Origin: Pseudomonas paraglycinae
GTDB taxonomy: Bacteria > Pseudomonadota > Gammaproteobacteria > Pseudomonadales > Pseudomonadaceae
Assembly (NCBI RefSeq): GCF_021601625.1
Contig: NZ_BQHR01000018.1
Coordinates: forward strand, 61,787 to 125,786
Direction: 5' to 3'
DNA length: 64,000 nucleotides
The notes beneath the pieces are model-generated. The model saw only the letters and a program-made list of their open reading frames with translations. It was not told the DNA's origin and did not search any database. Made by a program: the position numbers and the translations under genes. Numbering within the stretch: position 1 is the first letter of the stretch; each line of letters starts with the position of its first letter. This document shows, piece after piece, positions 16,001 through 23,350 of this stretch.

Positions 16001-18133
16001 TTCCTTTTCCCATTCCCAGTAGAAGCTGGCGCCACCGGCGAGTTGCCGCTCGAGAATGACGTTCTGTTCGTTGTAGGCGTAACGCTCCGACTCGCCGGCA
16101 GCGTTCGTGGCTTTGATCAGGCGTTGTTGAGCATCGTACGTGTAAGTGACCAGCGTCTGGACGGTGCTCCATGCATCTTCCAGATTGTCTGCCGGAACGA
16201 ATTGCTGATAGTCGATGGCGACAATGTGTTTGCGGTCGTACCGAACCAGAAGTGCTCGACCGGCCCCGTTATCCACGCGCTTGATTCGACCGTGGATGTC
16301 ACGGGTGATGTGCAGGCGATTGTCGTAGTTGTCGCTGATGGCGATCAGCGTCGCGCCTTTGCTGTTGAAGCAGAAGTGATAGAACTGCTTGCGTTCACCA
16401 GCCTGTGTGAGGATAAGTTCGGAAGGGTCGTTGCCGATGAAGATCGCGGCTTCCGAAAGGCTGTTGGTGATTGCCGGACGCTGCTCGCTCGGCATAGGAA
16501 AAGTCGTGACACGGTTTTCGTGGTCGGTCCAGACGACTTCATCGCCATTGATGTCCACCCGTTGGGCGAGGGCATGGCTCCAGCCATATCCAAGACCGCA
16601 GTCAATTTCCGCGGCGCTAGTGCGATAGAGACGAGTCCAGGCGAAGGGCAACAGACCACCGAGTTCACCATCGGTCAGCGTCAGTAGTTCCTCGCCGGTG
16701 ACCATTGAGACCGGGCAACCATTGGTACAGGTTTTTTTCGCGCAGGTAGCGCTTTTCTCGTCGGGGGTCTTGGATTGATCGGGAACGTCGTCGACCTTCT
16801 CCTTCGGTTCAAGCTTGGTCTGGTTCTGTTTCTTGTCACGTGGGAATGAAGAGGCATCTTTGACCTCTTGTTTCGGTGTATCTGAAGTCTTGGGCAGCGA
16901 GGCTTTGGCTGGTTGCTCGGCTACCTGGCTTTTGGGTGCGGCCTGCGGAGGCTGGGGTTTAGGCTTGGGCGCTTCAGTGGCGGCTTCGTCGATCTTCAAT
17001 GCTGCCGTTTTGGCAGGCTTCATCGGCACATTCTTGGCGCTGGCGATGATTGGTTTCGACACTTCCGCATGAGCAGGCAGGGCGTGCTTGTTGCTGAGTG
17101 TCATCAGAGTAGAAGCAAGATCATCCAGATACTTGATCGCTTCACCCGATTTGACCGTGGACAGGACTTTTGTCCCTGCTCTTACAGCCAGGCCGGCACC
17201 ACCCGTCAGGCAGATACCCACCAGTACGTTGATCAGAAACTCCGAAGCAATCGCCGTCATAACGTCGACGATGACCTGCGGCGGAAGCATGCCTACCCAC
17301 GCCACAATCGCCGAGACATAGATGAACATCAGCGGCTCGTCGCTGAGGATCAGCAATCCTGAAGCGATGGACTCTTTCGACGCGGCATAGAGCTTGTCGA
17401 TTTCGATGTCCGAGAGATATTTTTTGAGTTTTGCGTAGTTTTTTTGCGGATTGGCGAGCAGCTCGAACAGGCTTTTGATGTCGTCCCACAGACGAAGCAG
17501 CGCTTTCTCAAAACCATCCAGTGCCCGTTTAAGCAAAATGACCGAACGCCCGGCACGGTCTGCCGCCGAGTAGCTGGCCCATTGCGGCTGAAACTTGCTC
17601 GACCATTCGCTTTGCAGCCAGCTGTCAAGCTTGCCGATAACGCCTTGATAGGAGTCATAGAGCGCTTTGACGTCGTTCTGCGAGACATTGGGAAAGAACG
17701 TGACGCGGTAGGTCTGACCTTTCTTGCAGCCTTCAACCACCTTGATGCCGCTTGGGCCGATCATGGTTTCGATAACCGGTCCGGTAACGTCGTCGTAGAA
17801 GGTGCCTTTGGTCACTGGCTCCAGCTTCACCGGAGTATTGCCAATTGGGACGAATCGCGCTGACTCAAACATATGGATCAGCGTGAAATCACCCACCAGT
17901 GGGCAGGTCGCATAAGTTTCCACGGCGCCGGTTTTGGTCTTGCGTTTCGTGACGCTGACTTCGTTGCCGACCTTGAAGGTCTGGTCGACATCCAGCGCCC
18001 AGCCCGTCCAGAAACCGTCAGCCCAATCCTTGTAATCGCTCAGGCAGTTTTTGAAGTCTTTGAGAATCAGGCTCACGTCAGGTGTTTTGGCGTCCAGCAC
18101 ACGCAGGACCAATGTACCAATCGGGGTATTCAT
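13094..18133 (-). CDS. rhs: Rhs-family T6SS effector with C-terminal toxin of unrecognised type
   Basis: A 1679-residue protein. Residues 1-260 are a soluble N-terminal region with no PAAR motif, and two hydrophobic helices lie at about 265-285 and 287-315. A Pro/Lys/Ala-rich linker runs 370-460, and a DUF6531-type start has the CAKKTCTNGCPVSMVTGEE motif. YD/RHS repeats fill about 600-1400, and the core ends in RFLTPDPIKLAGG...DPLGL at residue 1480. The last 199 residues (13094-13693) are the variable toxin, more AT-rich than the core. The Rhs shell encapsulates the toxin and releases it by self-cleavage in known homologues. It overlaps the DUF4123 gene upstream and the immunity gene downstream, each by ATGA. 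The target activity is unknown. Confidence 0.93.
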   Translation of the reverse strand: MNTPIGTLVLRVLDAKTPDVSLILKDFKNCLSDYKDWADGFWTGWALDVDQTFKVGNEVSVTKRKTKTGAVETYATCPLVGDFTLIHMFESARFVPIGNTPVKLEPVTKGTFYDDVTGPVIETMIGPSGIKVVEGCKKGQTYRVTFFPNVSQNDVKALYDSYQGVIGKLDSWLQSEWSSKFQPQWASYSAADRAGRSVILLKRALDGFEKALLRLWDDIKSLFELLANPQKNYAKLKKYLSDIEIDKLYAASKESIASGLLILSDEPLMFIYVSAIVAWVGMLPPQVIVDVMTAIASEFLINVLVGICLTGGAGLAVRAGTKVLSTVKSGEAIKYLDDLASTLMTLSNKHALPAHAEVSKPIIASAKNVPMKPAKTAALKIDEAATEAPKPKPQPPQAAPKSQVAEQPAKASLPKTSDTPKQEVKDASSFPRDKKQNQTKLEPKEKVDDVPDQSKTPDEKSATCAKKTCTNGCPVSMVTGEELLTLTDGELGGLLPFAWTRLYRTSAAEIDCGLGYGWSHALAQRVDINGDEVVWTDHENRVTTFPMPSEQRPAITNSLSEAAIFIGNDPSELILTQAGERKQFYHFCFNSKGATLIAISDNYDNRLHITRDIHGRIKRVDNGAGRALLVRYDRKHIVAIDYQQFVPADNLEDAWSTVQTLVTYTYDAQQRLIKATNAAGESERYAYNEQNVILERQLAGGASFYWEWEKEGKSARCIHHWASFSQMDAHYAWDDKGSVTVTNADGSEEVYTHDDKARLVAKVDPDGAEHLKAYDDQGRLIAEKDPLGAVTEYQYNEAGRLVAIIPPEDMPTSYEYYHGYVRVVNRGPAKWIYWRNDQGDITEQIDPDGNSTHYSYDRQGRLLEIRHPDGSRHQLGWNNLGQLLEERLPDGGQRKYRYDALGRQITRQAETGAITHYQWDAANRLAQITLPGGATRAFTYNPYGRVTAERDELGRVTRYEYADNLHLVSRRINPDGSQLRYRYDNARLLLTDIENERGEHYQLNYYSNGLIQQETGFDGRRTAYEYDLNGKLLKKTEFGDDGSELVTEYQRDAAGRLLVKTLPDGEEIHYNYDALGRLVNVDDGHWPLAYEYDVQDRLITEHQGWGTTRYEYDSVGQLNHCRLPDGSTLDYRHQPGGHLSSIDLNGTRLTSHQFSAGREQQRQQGLLLSQYQYDEQGRLQAHSVSQRDKNLFQRRYNYDANGNLAGIDDSRKGNRSYHYDPLDRLINVRGATPESFAHDPAGNLLGQTDMPVANLANVKGNRLLMQGDRHYDYDAYGNLIRERRGANQKLVTEYRYDCQHRLIGVSLPGGSTASYKYDAFGRRIEKTVDSHTTEFLWQGERLIAESADNRYRTYIYEPGSFRPLAMLDGAGPLKATPFYYQLDHLGTPQELTDYSGEIMWSAKYRAYGNLAALDVSEIDNPLRFQGQYFDAETGLHYNRHRYYNPNTARFLTPDPIKLAGGLNNYQYVPNPTGWVDPLGLSTTCPGPDCKLPTNSANATKPDHLPMSQEKFDEIIDMNKADRPPNPGDYLPENYIKAHRELFAKEGGSFVVIESWITGSSYPTFPQRKFVGLSSEMEEVVAKYRAAGNDWRVLNKELNLGAKTLEGEGIYIVKIKPDDPRFKYEMPNGKENGAYPNEWVPGGATKSGTKEAALIGSENVTHNSDIGTLLKNFDDWEKLQ

Positions 18134-18870
18134 GACGTGACTTCCTTTGTCAGCTCAGCAGCAAGACGCTCTGCCATCTCTTCTGTATTGGGGTTTTGGC
18201 GTACGAAGCGTTCGACCTTTCTGCGCAGGTTGGCTTCAGGGAATTCGAAGTAAAGCTCTGGACAATCCTCTGATAGCCACTGCATCAGGTTCTCAACGAC
18301 GGTGGTGTGATCCTTTTTTGCGAGGAGATCCAAGAGCGTTTGAGGCACCTCCCACCACGGCCAATCCTTCGCCTTCGGCACCACCCTCGGCCCGACTTCC
18401 AGGCTCCGCCCATTGATCAGGTAACGCTCAAACACCGGCAACACTTCCCCGGCCGTCTCACCCAGCCCTTCAAGAATCGGATAGATATGCCGCCCATCCC
18501 AGAACCGGAAAAACACTTCGGTCCCGTCCGGCATTTTCACTTGGGTCAAACTACGCAGATGTTCGAAGACTTCGTTGGGCTCCGAGCGGGAGATCGCCAG
18601 CCAGCCCCAGTCGAGGGCGTCGGTTTCGGTGATCCAGGGCAGGAAGGCCGAGTTGGCCTTGAGTTCGGCGACGTATGGCATCACCGGTTGCCAGGTGGAG
18701 TAGGGCGTTCCGCCCCAGACGGGAATGGCCTGCACGGACGGTTCGCTCTGATACAAGGCCTTGAGCGCTTCGGCATCACTGGCGGCGCTGACGATCAGAT
18801 ACAGACGTTCGTCTTTTTGCAGCGGCTGTTGTGCCAGCCAGTCCTTGGGTGTCAGTCGATTAGATGGCAC
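18130..18870 (-). CDS. DUF4123 T6SS effector adaptor/chaperone
   Basis: A 246-residue protein of the DUF4123 (TEC/TAP) family, which loads a specific effector onto the VgrG tip. It begins VPSNRLTPKDWLAQQ and contains RLYLIVSAASD near the start and FFRFWDGRHIYPILEGL in the middle, the typical FR(F/Y)xD core; a helical C-terminal domain follows. The start is taken as a GTG (18870, alternatively 18876) preceded by AAGG, because frames further up lie inside vgrG. Its stop overlaps the rhs ATG by ATGA, so adaptor and effector are made together. It would bind both the VgrG tail and the Rhs N-terminus. Confidence 0.85.
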   Translation of the reverse strand: MPSNRLTPKDWLAQQPLQKDERLYLIVSAASDAEALKALYQSEPSVQAIPVWGGTPYSTWQPVMPYVAELKANSAFLPWITETDALDWGWLAISRSEPNEVFEHLRSLTQVKMPDGTEVFFRFWDGRHIYPILEGLGETAGEVLPVFERYLINGRSLEVGPRVVPKAKDWPWWEVPQTLLDLLAKKDHTTVVENLMQWLSEDCPELYFEFPEANLRRKVERFVRQNPNTEEMAERLAAELTKEVTS

Positions 18871-20902
18871 AGGCACCTGCCTTGCATTTTTCGCACTCTT
18901 CGCAGAACGGCGCATTACGTTTGAGGGTGTTGATTTGCGCCGGGGTCAGTACGGCACCAGCCTTGTCGGCATCCGCCTGTTTCAACACGCCCGGCATCAA
19001 CGGGGCGGCGCCGGTGCCACTGCCTGGTCCGCCGCCGGAGTTGATGTTGATCGCCGGCCCGCTCATGGTCACGCCGCCGCCATCGATCTTGATGAAGCTG
19101 CCACCGCCGACCAGGGTCAGTTCAGCCCCGGCCTCCAGCACCACCTTCATCCCGCTGCTCAGGTGAATTTCCTGGCCAGCGTCGATGAATTGCCCGGTGC
19201 CGATCTTGATGTGTTGGTTCACGCCCACGGTCAGGTGGTCGTTGGCGCGTGCTTCGACTTTGCGGTCTGCGTAGACGGTGTGGTGTTCTTCGGCCTTGAA
19301 TTCCGTGTAGCTGTTCTTTTCCACGACGTCGTGGCGTTCGTTGCCGACGCGGATTTTCTGGTCGTGTTCGATGTTCTCGTCCCAGTCGCGCTGGGCGTGG
19401 AGGAAGATTTGTTCCTGGCCTTTCTTGTCTTCGATGCGCAGTTCGTTGAAGCCGCCACCGCCCATCGAGCTCAGGGTCTTGAAGGTGGTGCGCGTCTTGT
19501 TCGCCGGCAGGGCGTACGGGACGGTGTTTTCCTTGTGGTACAGGCAGCCGCTGATCAGCGGCTGGTCGGGGTCGCCTTCAAGGAAGGTCACCAGCACTTC
19601 CATGCCGATGCGCGGGATGGCGATGCCGCCGTACTGGGCGCCGGCCCAAGCGCTGGAAACACGCAGCCAGCAGCTGGTCTTGTCGTCGGCCTGACCTTCA
19701 CGATCCCAGTGGAACTGGACTTTGACGCGGCCGTATTCGTCGCAATGGATTTCTTCGCCTTTCGGGCCGGTGACCACGGCGCTCTGGCTGCCAAGGATGC
19801 GCGGTTTCGGGTGGCGCAGGGGCGGGCGGTTCGGCACGTCCCACGGGGTGGCCTGGAAGCGGTTGCGGTAACCCTGATGGAAATCGTCTTTGAGCGCGGT
19901 GGTGTCGCTGGTCACCGACTCTTCCAGCACCTGCGGCTGCTTGCCTTCGTGGTGGACTTCGGTCAGCAGCCACAGGTCGTTCCACTTGGCTTTCGGATGT
20001 TCTTTCAGCGCGAGGAAATGGCCGCTGACCAGCAGCGGCTGGTCGCTCTTGCCTTCGGCGAGCTGGAAGTCGCTGCGATGGCGTTCGAGGGCGCGTTTGG
20101 CCAGGTGTTTGCCGCGCTCGCGGTCGATGAAACGGCCCGGGTAATCGTAGTCCTCGAGGTCGGGCAGGGCGTCGCCGCGGTTTTCGCTTTCCAGCGTCAG
20201 GCGCGGTTTTTCGAAGTCGTAGTCGCGGCGGGTGGTGCGGCTGGTACGGGTTTCCAGGCGCAGGTCGAAGCGTTTGATCACCGGGTTGCTGGCGACCATG
20301 CCGGAGTCCTGCTGATAGGCCACCGGCGCCAGTTTCTTGAACACCGTCTGGTCATCGCCGAACACCAGTTTGTGCGCCGTCGCGCTGTGCTGGAAGTGGT
20401 AGTGAATGCCTTCTTCTTCGCACAGGCGCTGGATGAAATGCAGGTCCGATTCGTCGTATTGCACGCAGTAAATGCGGTCGGGGTAGATCGAACCGGTCTG
20501 GAAGGCGTAGGCGTTGCCCTGGATGCCGTGTTCTTCGAGCACCTTGCCGATGATTTTCGGCACGCTGAGGTTCTGGAAGATCCGCTGGTTGATCCGGTGC
20601 GCGAGGTACCCCAGTTGCGGGCGCAGGGTCACGGAGTAGCGCGTCAGGCGCTTGCCGGAATCGCCTTGCGCGGCGCGGTAGATCAGGCCGTGGATGCCGC
20701 TGCCGTCGGGCGACAACTGCAGGAAGGCCGGTTTGTGCAGCAGGGTTTCGAGGTCCAGCGACGGCTGCTCACTGACCAGCTCCACCTCAAACACAAAAGG
20801 CTGGCTGATGGCTTCCCGGCCGGTCAGGGTGAATACCTGAAAATCGGCGGAAAGACCTTCGATGGTCAGGGCAAAGTGGGTTTCATTGGCCGGCGCGAAC
20901 AT
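18860..20902 (-). CDS. vgrG: T6SS spike protein VgrG
   Basis: A 680-residue VgrG trimer subunit that forms the tip of the T6SS tube and carries the effector. The gp27-like domain spans about residues 1-360 (THFALTIEGLSADFQVF; IHYHFQHS) and the gp5-like OB domain about 370-470 (GPKGEEIHCDEYGRVKVQFHWD; GAQYGGIAIPRIGMEV). The beta-helix follows from about 530 (HLTVGVNQHIKIGTGQ). The tail extends past the needle to a cysteine-rich end, APFCEECEKCKAGACAI. ATG 20902 has AAGG upstream; the longer frame adds 15 unlikely residues. It overlaps the adaptor gene and lies 131 bp after hcp. Confidence 0.95.
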   Translation of the reverse strand: MFAPANETHFALTIEGLSADFQVFTLTGREAISQPFVFEVELVSEQPSLDLETLLHKPAFLQLSPDGSGIHGLIYRAAQGDSGKRLTRYSVTLRPQLGYLAHRINQRIFQNLSVPKIIGKVLEEHGIQGNAYAFQTGSIYPDRIYCVQYDESDLHFIQRLCEEEGIHYHFQHSATAHKLVFGDDQTVFKKLAPVAYQQDSGMVASNPVIKRFDLRLETRTSRTTRRDYDFEKPRLTLESENRGDALPDLEDYDYPGRFIDRERGKHLAKRALERHRSDFQLAEGKSDQPLLVSGHFLALKEHPKAKWNDLWLLTEVHHEGKQPQVLEESVTSDTTALKDDFHQGYRNRFQATPWDVPNRPPLRHPKPRILGSQSAVVTGPKGEEIHCDEYGRVKVQFHWDREGQADDKTSCWLRVSSAWAGAQYGGIAIPRIGMEVLVTFLEGDPDQPLISGCLYHKENTVPYALPANKTRTTFKTLSSMGGGGFNELRIEDKKGQEQIFLHAQRDWDENIEHDQKIRVGNERHDVVEKNSYTEFKAEEHHTVYADRKVEARANDHLTVGVNQHIKIGTGQFIDAGQEIHLSSGMKVVLEAGAELTLVGGGSFIKIDGGGVTMSGPAININSGGGPGSGTGAAPLMPGVLKQADADKAGAVLTPAQINTLKRNAPFCEECEKCKAGACAI

Positions 20903-21033
20903 CCCTTGTTCCTCGTGCTGTACAGCGGCGCTCGTCGACGCCCGCAAAGCGGGTCAACGTACGCGAAATTCTGGAGGGGCGTAAACAACATCGACCAGCA
21001 GAGCTGGCCGATGCTTGAAACGATCAGCCGTAA

Positions 21034-21549
21034 TTAAACGACTGGAGCACGCCAGTCATCGGATCCCGAAGTACCGGATACTTCGTGGGTCCAGGTGATT
21101 TTGCGGTAGGTGAACTGCACTTCTTCCAGGTGGGTGAAGTGGGCGTTCGATGGATCCTGGCAGTTGTGCATTTTGTTGTTGATGGCGACGATGATCGCGT
21201 CTTCCAGTTTGGTGGTGTAGTAGTGCTCTTGGGTACCTTGAGCCGAAGTGCGGTACCACTGGATAACGATTTCGCTCATGCGCTCGCCGGAGGTCAGAGC
21301 GGCTTGCAGCAGTGGCGAAGCCTTGTCGTAGACCTTGGTGATGATCACTGGCTTGTGAACGCGCTGACCGGTTGGCTGACCGGATTGCGGGTCACGCGGG
21401 ATGATCACGTCGTGGCTGAACGCCTGAACCATGACCTGGTCTTCGTGACCTTCCTGGTAGGTGTTGCCAACGGAGTCGGCGGTGAAGGCGCCGGCAGTGA
21501 TCAGGCCTTGTTTTTCGCCGGTAACCGACATGTACGCTGGTGTTGCCAT
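21034..21549 (-). CDS. hcp: T6SS tube protein Hcp
   Basis: A 171-residue Hcp1-family protein, the subunit of the inner tube, secreted during firing. Typical features are MATPAYMSVTGEKQGLI, FTADSVGNTYQEGHEDQVMV, the VHKPVIITKVYDKASPLL strand pair and the closing QFTYRKITWTHEVSGT. It starts at an ATG preceded by AAGGAG about 8 bp away. It is the first gene of the leftward hcp-vgrG-DUF4123-rhs-immunity unit and has its own promoter region (see the sigma-54 entry). No T6SS structural genes are in the window, so this is an orphan payload cluster that relies on an apparatus encoded elsewhere. Confidence 0.96.
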   Translation of the reverse strand: MATPAYMSVTGEKQGLITAGAFTADSVGNTYQEGHEDQVMVQAFSHDVIIPRDPQSGQPTGQRVHKPVIITKVYDKASPLLQAALTSGERMSEIVIQWYRTSAQGTQEHYYTTKLEDAIIVAINNKMHNCQDPSNAHFTHLEEVQFTYRKITWTHEVSGTSGSDDWRAPVV

Positions 21550-21619
21550 GGGAGGTGCTCCTTGCGGATAAAGTTAGGGTGCCCGGGAGGCGAAATCGCC
21601 CGGTGGGTGGCTGACTGTT

Positions 21620-21636
21620 ATCAAGGAGCGTGCCAA
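21620..21636 (-). promoter_or_regulatory. Sigma-54 promoter for hcp
   Basis: Read on the minus strand the element is TTGGCACGCTCCTTGAT, matching the sigma-54 consensus YTGGCACGRNNNTTGCW except for C instead of R after TGGCACG and TTGA instead of TTGC at -12. The GG and the -12 element are correctly spaced. It would place the start of transcription near 21608, about 60 bp before the hcp ATG. RpoN control of hcp/vgrG clusters is known in pseudomonads. Confidence 0.6.
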
Positions 21637-21716
21637 GATTTTCGAAGCCTTATAAACCAATGAGTTGGCGCTGAGCGACCTTGGTTTTAGCGAAAAGGGG
21701 CGGGGATCCAGGCAAA

Positions 21717-21762
21717 AAGTGCGCAAGAAGTTGCGCAGTACTGCGCAACTTCTTGCGCACTT
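21717..21762. promoter_or_regulatory. Two inverted operator-like dyads (candidate enhancer sites)
   Basis: A perfect 46-bp palindrome made of two inverted copies of TGCGCAA-N4-TTGCGCA (N4 is GAAG in one and CTTC in the other), each itself a dyad. The centres lie about 120 and 141 bp upstream of the inferred sigma-54 start, the usual place for an activator binding site. It could also form a long hairpin in RNA, but it is about 100 bp beyond the end of the neighbouring gene and is not followed by a T-tract. Confidence 0.55.
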
Positions 21763-21821
21763 GGCTGGAGGGCACGTGGCACAAGGGTTTCAAAGGTTTT
21801 ATAGGGGTTTTATTACGGGGA

Positions 21822-21843
21822 ACTGCGCAACTTCTTGCGCAGT
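21822..21843. promoter_or_regulatory. Third operator-like dyad, possibly also a terminator stem
   Basis: A third copy of TGCGCAA-N4-TTGCGCA, 22 bp with its flanking bases (ACTGCGCAACTT...). It starts 17 bp beyond the hglS stop, so it might act as the stem of a terminator for that gene. Identity with the two upstream dyads argues for a shared DNA-binding role about 224 bp upstream of the hcp start. Confidence 0.5.
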
Positions 21844-21859
21844 ATGGCTAATCGCCGCG

Positions 21860-23239
21860 TTATCGATTCAACACCGCCAGGCAGTCTTCAATCGAGCGTT
21901 GTTGCGTCTCGGCATACAACCCCAATTCATCAATGGTCGAACGCCCGAGGGCGAGTTCGAACGCCTGTCGATTGGAGTGCTCGCCATAGTGCGCCTGTGC
22001 CGCGTCCCCCAGGTTCGACTGAAAAATCCCCGCTGCACTCACCGGCAGGAAATCTTCGTACACCAGCGGTTCGGCTTTCACATAGCCGTCGCGCAACAAA
22101 GCTTGCAGCGAAACATCAGCGGGACGACCCGCCTCAAGCCCTTTGTCTGTCAGGAAATAACGGAAATACGCCAGTTCCTGCTCGCGCATGCCCTCGAGGC
22201 TGTCGGGGAATTCGCTGAAATGCTGGGTCATAAGGGCGTTGTAGCGTGAGGCATTGGCTTCGTTGGGGAAATCGCCGAGTTCATCGCGCGCCGCGTTCAG
22301 CAGGCGGTCGTAAAGCGCGCGGCCCTTGGGTGTCAGCGCCGCGCCCCGTTGTTCAATTTCACCGAAGCGGGCGCTGTGGCTGCCGCGGGTTTGCGTCTGG
22401 TCGGTGAAGGCGATCGGCTCGTCCAGCGCCTTGAAACTGGTCTGACGCAACAGGATCGGGTGCTGCCGGCGCGGTGGGCCTTCGATCACCGCTTTGGGCG
22501 TGATGCCGTGCTGCGGCATCTGCGCCTGGACGATGTCGATGTCCAGCGTGCGCGGGGTCAGGTGGTTGATGTGCGGGCCTTTGAAGGCCACGACATCGGC
22601 AATCAGACGATGCTGGGCGCTGAGCGTCTGGTACTGCGCGGCGGTGACGGTGGCGCTGTGGTGCCAGCGAAAAGTCTCCAGCGCCTGCAGGACAAATTCC
22701 CCGGCCTCGGATTCATTCAGCCCGCCAGCGGACTCGGCCTGTTCGATCAGGCGCAGCGCCGCCGGTGTGAAGATCGAACGCTTATCCAGCACCGATTCAG
22801 CAAAGGCACGCAGTTCGGGGTCTTCAATCAATTCCAGTCGCAGCAACGAAGTGAACACCCGGAACGGGCTGACCTGTAGCGCATCTTCATGCACCGCGCG
22901 GAATGCTGTGGAATGCACCGGTACCCCGGCAGGTGTCAGGTCGTAATAACCCACCGGTTGCATGCCCATCACCGCAAACAGGCGGGCGAGGGTGGCCAGT
23001 TCGGTGGCGGTGCCGACGCGGATCGCACCGTGGCGTTCCATGTCCAGCCGTTCGATTTCGCCGGTACTGTGCAGTTGACTGGCGATTTGCGGTTCGCGTG
23101 CCAGCACGTCGCGGTTGGTCTGTTCCACCAGTTCCATCAACGCGCCGTACAGCGGCACTTCTTCGCGGTACATGTCGGACATCGCTTTGGAGAAGCGTTG
23201 GCGGATCAGGTCGGGGCTGACGAAAGGCTGCACGGTCAT
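21860..23239 (-). CDS. hglS: 2-oxoadipate dioxygenase/decarboxylase (D-2-hydroxyglutarate synthase)
   Basis: A 459-residue VOC-family (DUF1338) enzyme that converts 2-oxoadipate to D-2-hydroxyglutarate in the D-lysine/pipecolate route of Pseudomonas. Starting at ATG 23239 (behind AGGA), the metal and catalytic residues reported for P. putida HglS line up exactly: His70 and Arg74 in ERHGAIR, His226 in GPHINHLTP, Glu294 in ARFGEIEQR. This numbering also supports the chosen start over the upstream in-frame ATG. The iron-dependent reaction needs O2 only. The gene stands alone between the T6SS promoter region and the hydrolase/monooxygenase pair; no other lysine genes are nearby. Confidence 0.92.
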   Translation of the reverse strand: MTVQPFVSPDLIRQRFSKAMSDMYREEVPLYGALMELVEQTNRDVLAREPQIASQLHSTGEIERLDMERHGAIRVGTATELATLARLFAVMGMQPVGYYDLTPAGVPVHSTAFRAVHEDALQVSPFRVFTSLLRLELIEDPELRAFAESVLDKRSIFTPAALRLIEQAESAGGLNESEAGEFVLQALETFRWHHSATVTAAQYQTLSAQHRLIADVVAFKGPHINHLTPRTLDIDIVQAQMPQHGITPKAVIEGPPRRQHPILLRQTSFKALDEPIAFTDQTQTRGSHSARFGEIEQRGAALTPKGRALYDRLLNAARDELGDFPNEANASRYNALMTQHFSEFPDSLEGMREQELAYFRYFLTDKGLEAGRPADVSLQALLRDGYVKAEPLVYEDFLPVSAAGIFQSNLGDAAQAHYGEHSNRQAFELALGRSTIDELGLYAETQQRSIEDCLAVLNR

Positions 23240-23350
23240 GAAAAAAATTCCTGGCACGGTCACGTAGAGGATGTCGGAAAAGATCGCAGCCTTCGCTGAC
23301 GCGGGCAAACGAAGAATCCTACGAACTTCATTCTGCCAACGACTGACCGT

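Noticed and set aside
13693-17000. Periodic repeats at the rhs core, considered as a CRISPR or tandem array
   Set aside because: The periodicity is the YD/RHS protein repeat; units are degenerate, in frame and without constant spacers.
18761-21037. A 758-codon plus-strand open frame through the VgrG region
   Set aside because: It is antisense to vgrG, has the low-complexity, V/F/A-rich composition of a shadow frame, no recognised domain, and the opposite strand encodes a full VgrG with start signals.
8860-21549. Prophage or plasmid island
   Set aside because: No integrase, tail-assembly, replication or attachment-site genes were found. The genes form a T6SS payload cluster, not a phage.
21761-21800. 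TGGCACAAGGGTTTCA on the plus strand, considered as a second sigma-54 promoter
   Set aside because: It points toward the 3' end of hglS, which reads the other way, and lacks a proper -12 element and a gene to drive.
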